Shown here one piece after another: positions 62,478 to 64,000 of a stretch of DNA of 64,000 nucleotides. A program made the translations under genes and the position numbers. The DNA is from Anoplopoma fimbria. Its lineage: Eukaryota > Chordata > Actinopteri > Perciformes > Anoplopomatidae. Below the pieces are notes generated by a model. The model was not told where the DNA came from and made no database searches. It saw only the letters and a program-made list of their open reading frames with translations. The stretch spans positions 9,465,448-9,529,447 of the forward strand of contig NC_072453.1 of NCBI RefSeq assembly GCF_027596085.1, written 5' to 3'. Positions within the stretch are counted from its first letter, which is position 1, and the number at the start of each line of letters is the position of its first letter.

Positions 62478-63130
62478 TTACGCATTCCTCTTTTTTAACT
62501 TTGTTGTTAAGGTCTCGTATTTGATCCAGCTCCAGTCCTGGTCCTTGAGAGAGGAAAACCACCAGGTGTTAAGAGTTGAAATGAACAAAAACAAAAACAG
62601 AATAAAACTAAAATATCTTTAAATTGTTTTGATTATAAACAAAAACAAATCCTTTCACAAAGGAAGCAAAGTCTGTGAAAATAATATTTATATTCCTCAA
62701 AGCTATGCTACTTTTAAGAATGTTGTGTGCACAAATTGCTGCTTTTCTCTTTTTAGTAGGATTTAAAAATATATATATACTGTGCACATTTTTATATACA
62801 GTTTGTTTGTAGATATATATATATATTTTTTTAATTTAAGGGATTATTTTCATCACGCAATCCTTTTTTTTTTTTTTTTTAGTTATTTGGTGCACCGTCT
62901 CATCCCTACACCATCCTTTAATAACCGTTCCAAAAATATCTTTCTGCTTCCTTCTCTGGTGATCTTAACTGTATAATTGATACTAATTTAAAATAAGTGC
63001 AGAGAATTGAATTGTAACGTGTGAACTCACCACTATGCTCTTGGCCTGCTCATCAGTAGCTTCCTGCATCAGGCTGGTCAGCTGACTGAGGTATTTCTCG
63101 TTCTCCTGTAGCAGACGTGGCGCTGCGTCA
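62478..63130 (-). CDS. 3' end of an unidentified gene (two terminal coding exons)
   Basis: Two minus-strand exons are supported by splice sites and phase. The first is 63031-63130 (100 nt, entered in phase 1, left in phase 0, donor GTGAGT). The second is 62478-62543 (acceptor TCTCTCAAG, ending in TAA). They encode a helical, charged segment (LLQENEKYLSQLTSLMQEAT, then DEQAKSIV) followed by DQDWSWIKYETLTTKLKKRN and A. The residue pattern suggests a coiled coil with a conserved C-terminal WSWIKYE motif. I do not recognise the family. Upstream exons lie to the right of 63270 or beyond the window. The acceptor of the 100-nt exon is directly preceded by a (TG)n tract. Confidence 0.6.
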
Positions 63131-63132
63131 CT

Positions 63133-63269
<137 letters not shown>

Positions 63270-64000
63270 GCCTGTTAGCCACCACTTCACATCACATGAG
63301 ACCTCCATCAGACGTACAATGGCTTCAGTATTTCACCGCTACAGCAGAGCGCCGCCGGAGGAGAAGATGCTCTGACCTACAAAAACCCTCTGCAGCAGGA
63401 CGGAGCTGTAGCATCGACACCTCGGAACCAGTGACACGGTTCTACTTTGTTATGGTCGTAAAAAAAAAATGTCAAAAGGTCATAATATTCATGATTCATG
63501 GAGTATTTTGACCACCTGTTGTTTACATGTTTTATGAACTACAAAACAAAACAAAAAGAAACTGAATGGATGTGATCGTTGATCAGCAGAATATAAGACT
63601 AAAGAAAAAAATCTGTGTATATTAATTAAAATACAAATCAAGAAACAACAGGAGGAGGGGAGGTCATGTGACTAGAGACACCTGGTCAAGTTGCTCAACA
63701 TCAACCCATATATGTTTAAATAATACAATCTATCATCCTGATTGTCTACATTTCTGTACACACAACATCTAGTGCCCGTCATGGGCGTTTCTTTTTTCAG
63801 GGAGTTGTTTCTCAATCAAGAATCTTCCTTCCCTTTAAGGATTGTAAAGCCCCTTGAGGCCAATTTATGATTTGATCTTGAGCTAAAATAAATAAACATG
63901 ACTTGAAAATATAACTGAAACACATTTACAGACCCAGTAAGAAAGAAAAACACCCTTTCCCAGTTTTAATCCAGTGTCGCTGTGTTAATTGTTTATCAAA
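63270..64000. other. Probable intron of the right-hand gene; repeat fragment
   Basis: No further exon was recognised. A repeat tail (TTGTAAAGCCCCTTGAGGCC, AAATAAATAAACATGACTTG) lies at about 63838-63905. Confidence 0.45.

Overview
The window is vertebrate nuclear DNA, most likely from a percomorph teleost. The evidence is intron-rich genes with GT-AG splicing, proteins that align well to human orthologues, and dense fish-type dispersed repeats (SINE tails, MITEs, an RTE-like LINE, a hAT transposon and many minisatellites). No prokaryotic features, CRISPR arrays, rRNA or tRNA genes were seen. All exon coordinates were derived by hand from splice consensus and reading phase.

Layout, left to right. 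(1) 238-6213, minus: slc16a5 (MCT6-type monocarboxylate transporter); its 3' end lies outside the window. (2) 6.2-14.3 kb: repeats, including a complete hAT transposon copy with an 8-bp target duplication, sitting inside a minisatellite; a CpG-rich patch at 13.4-13.6 kb may be the slc16a5 promoter. (3) 19832-27698, minus: kctd2, six coding exons, whose first exon carries an apparent one-base frame break in a G run. (4) 23.8-29.9 kb: a large inverted repeat, with minisatellite arms of about 3.4 and 1.7 kb, bracketing kctd2 exon 1 and its CpG island. (5) 30718-39455, plus: tubgcp2 (gamma-tubulin complex component 2), 17 coding exons, one GC-AG intron. (6) 40264-42053: a near-identical copy of three adam8 exons, inserted in a 59-bp minisatellite upstream of adam8. 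(7) 42904-56573, plus: adam8, 23 coding exons, intact protease, disintegrin, membrane and SH3-binding tail. (8) 62478-63130, minus: the 3' end of an unidentified gene, with a 135-bp (TG)n tract directly against a splice acceptor.

The genes do not form an operon or pathway. In human, SLC16A5 and KCTD2 are neighbours on 17q25.1, and TUBGCP2 and ADAM8 are neighbours on 10q26.3. The window therefore joins two ancestral blocks between 28 and 30.4 kb, next to the inverted repeat. I found no convincing new protein-coding system. The unusual signals are structural: the inverted repeat, the inserted exon duplication with a palindrome at its edge, and repeats placed against splice sites.
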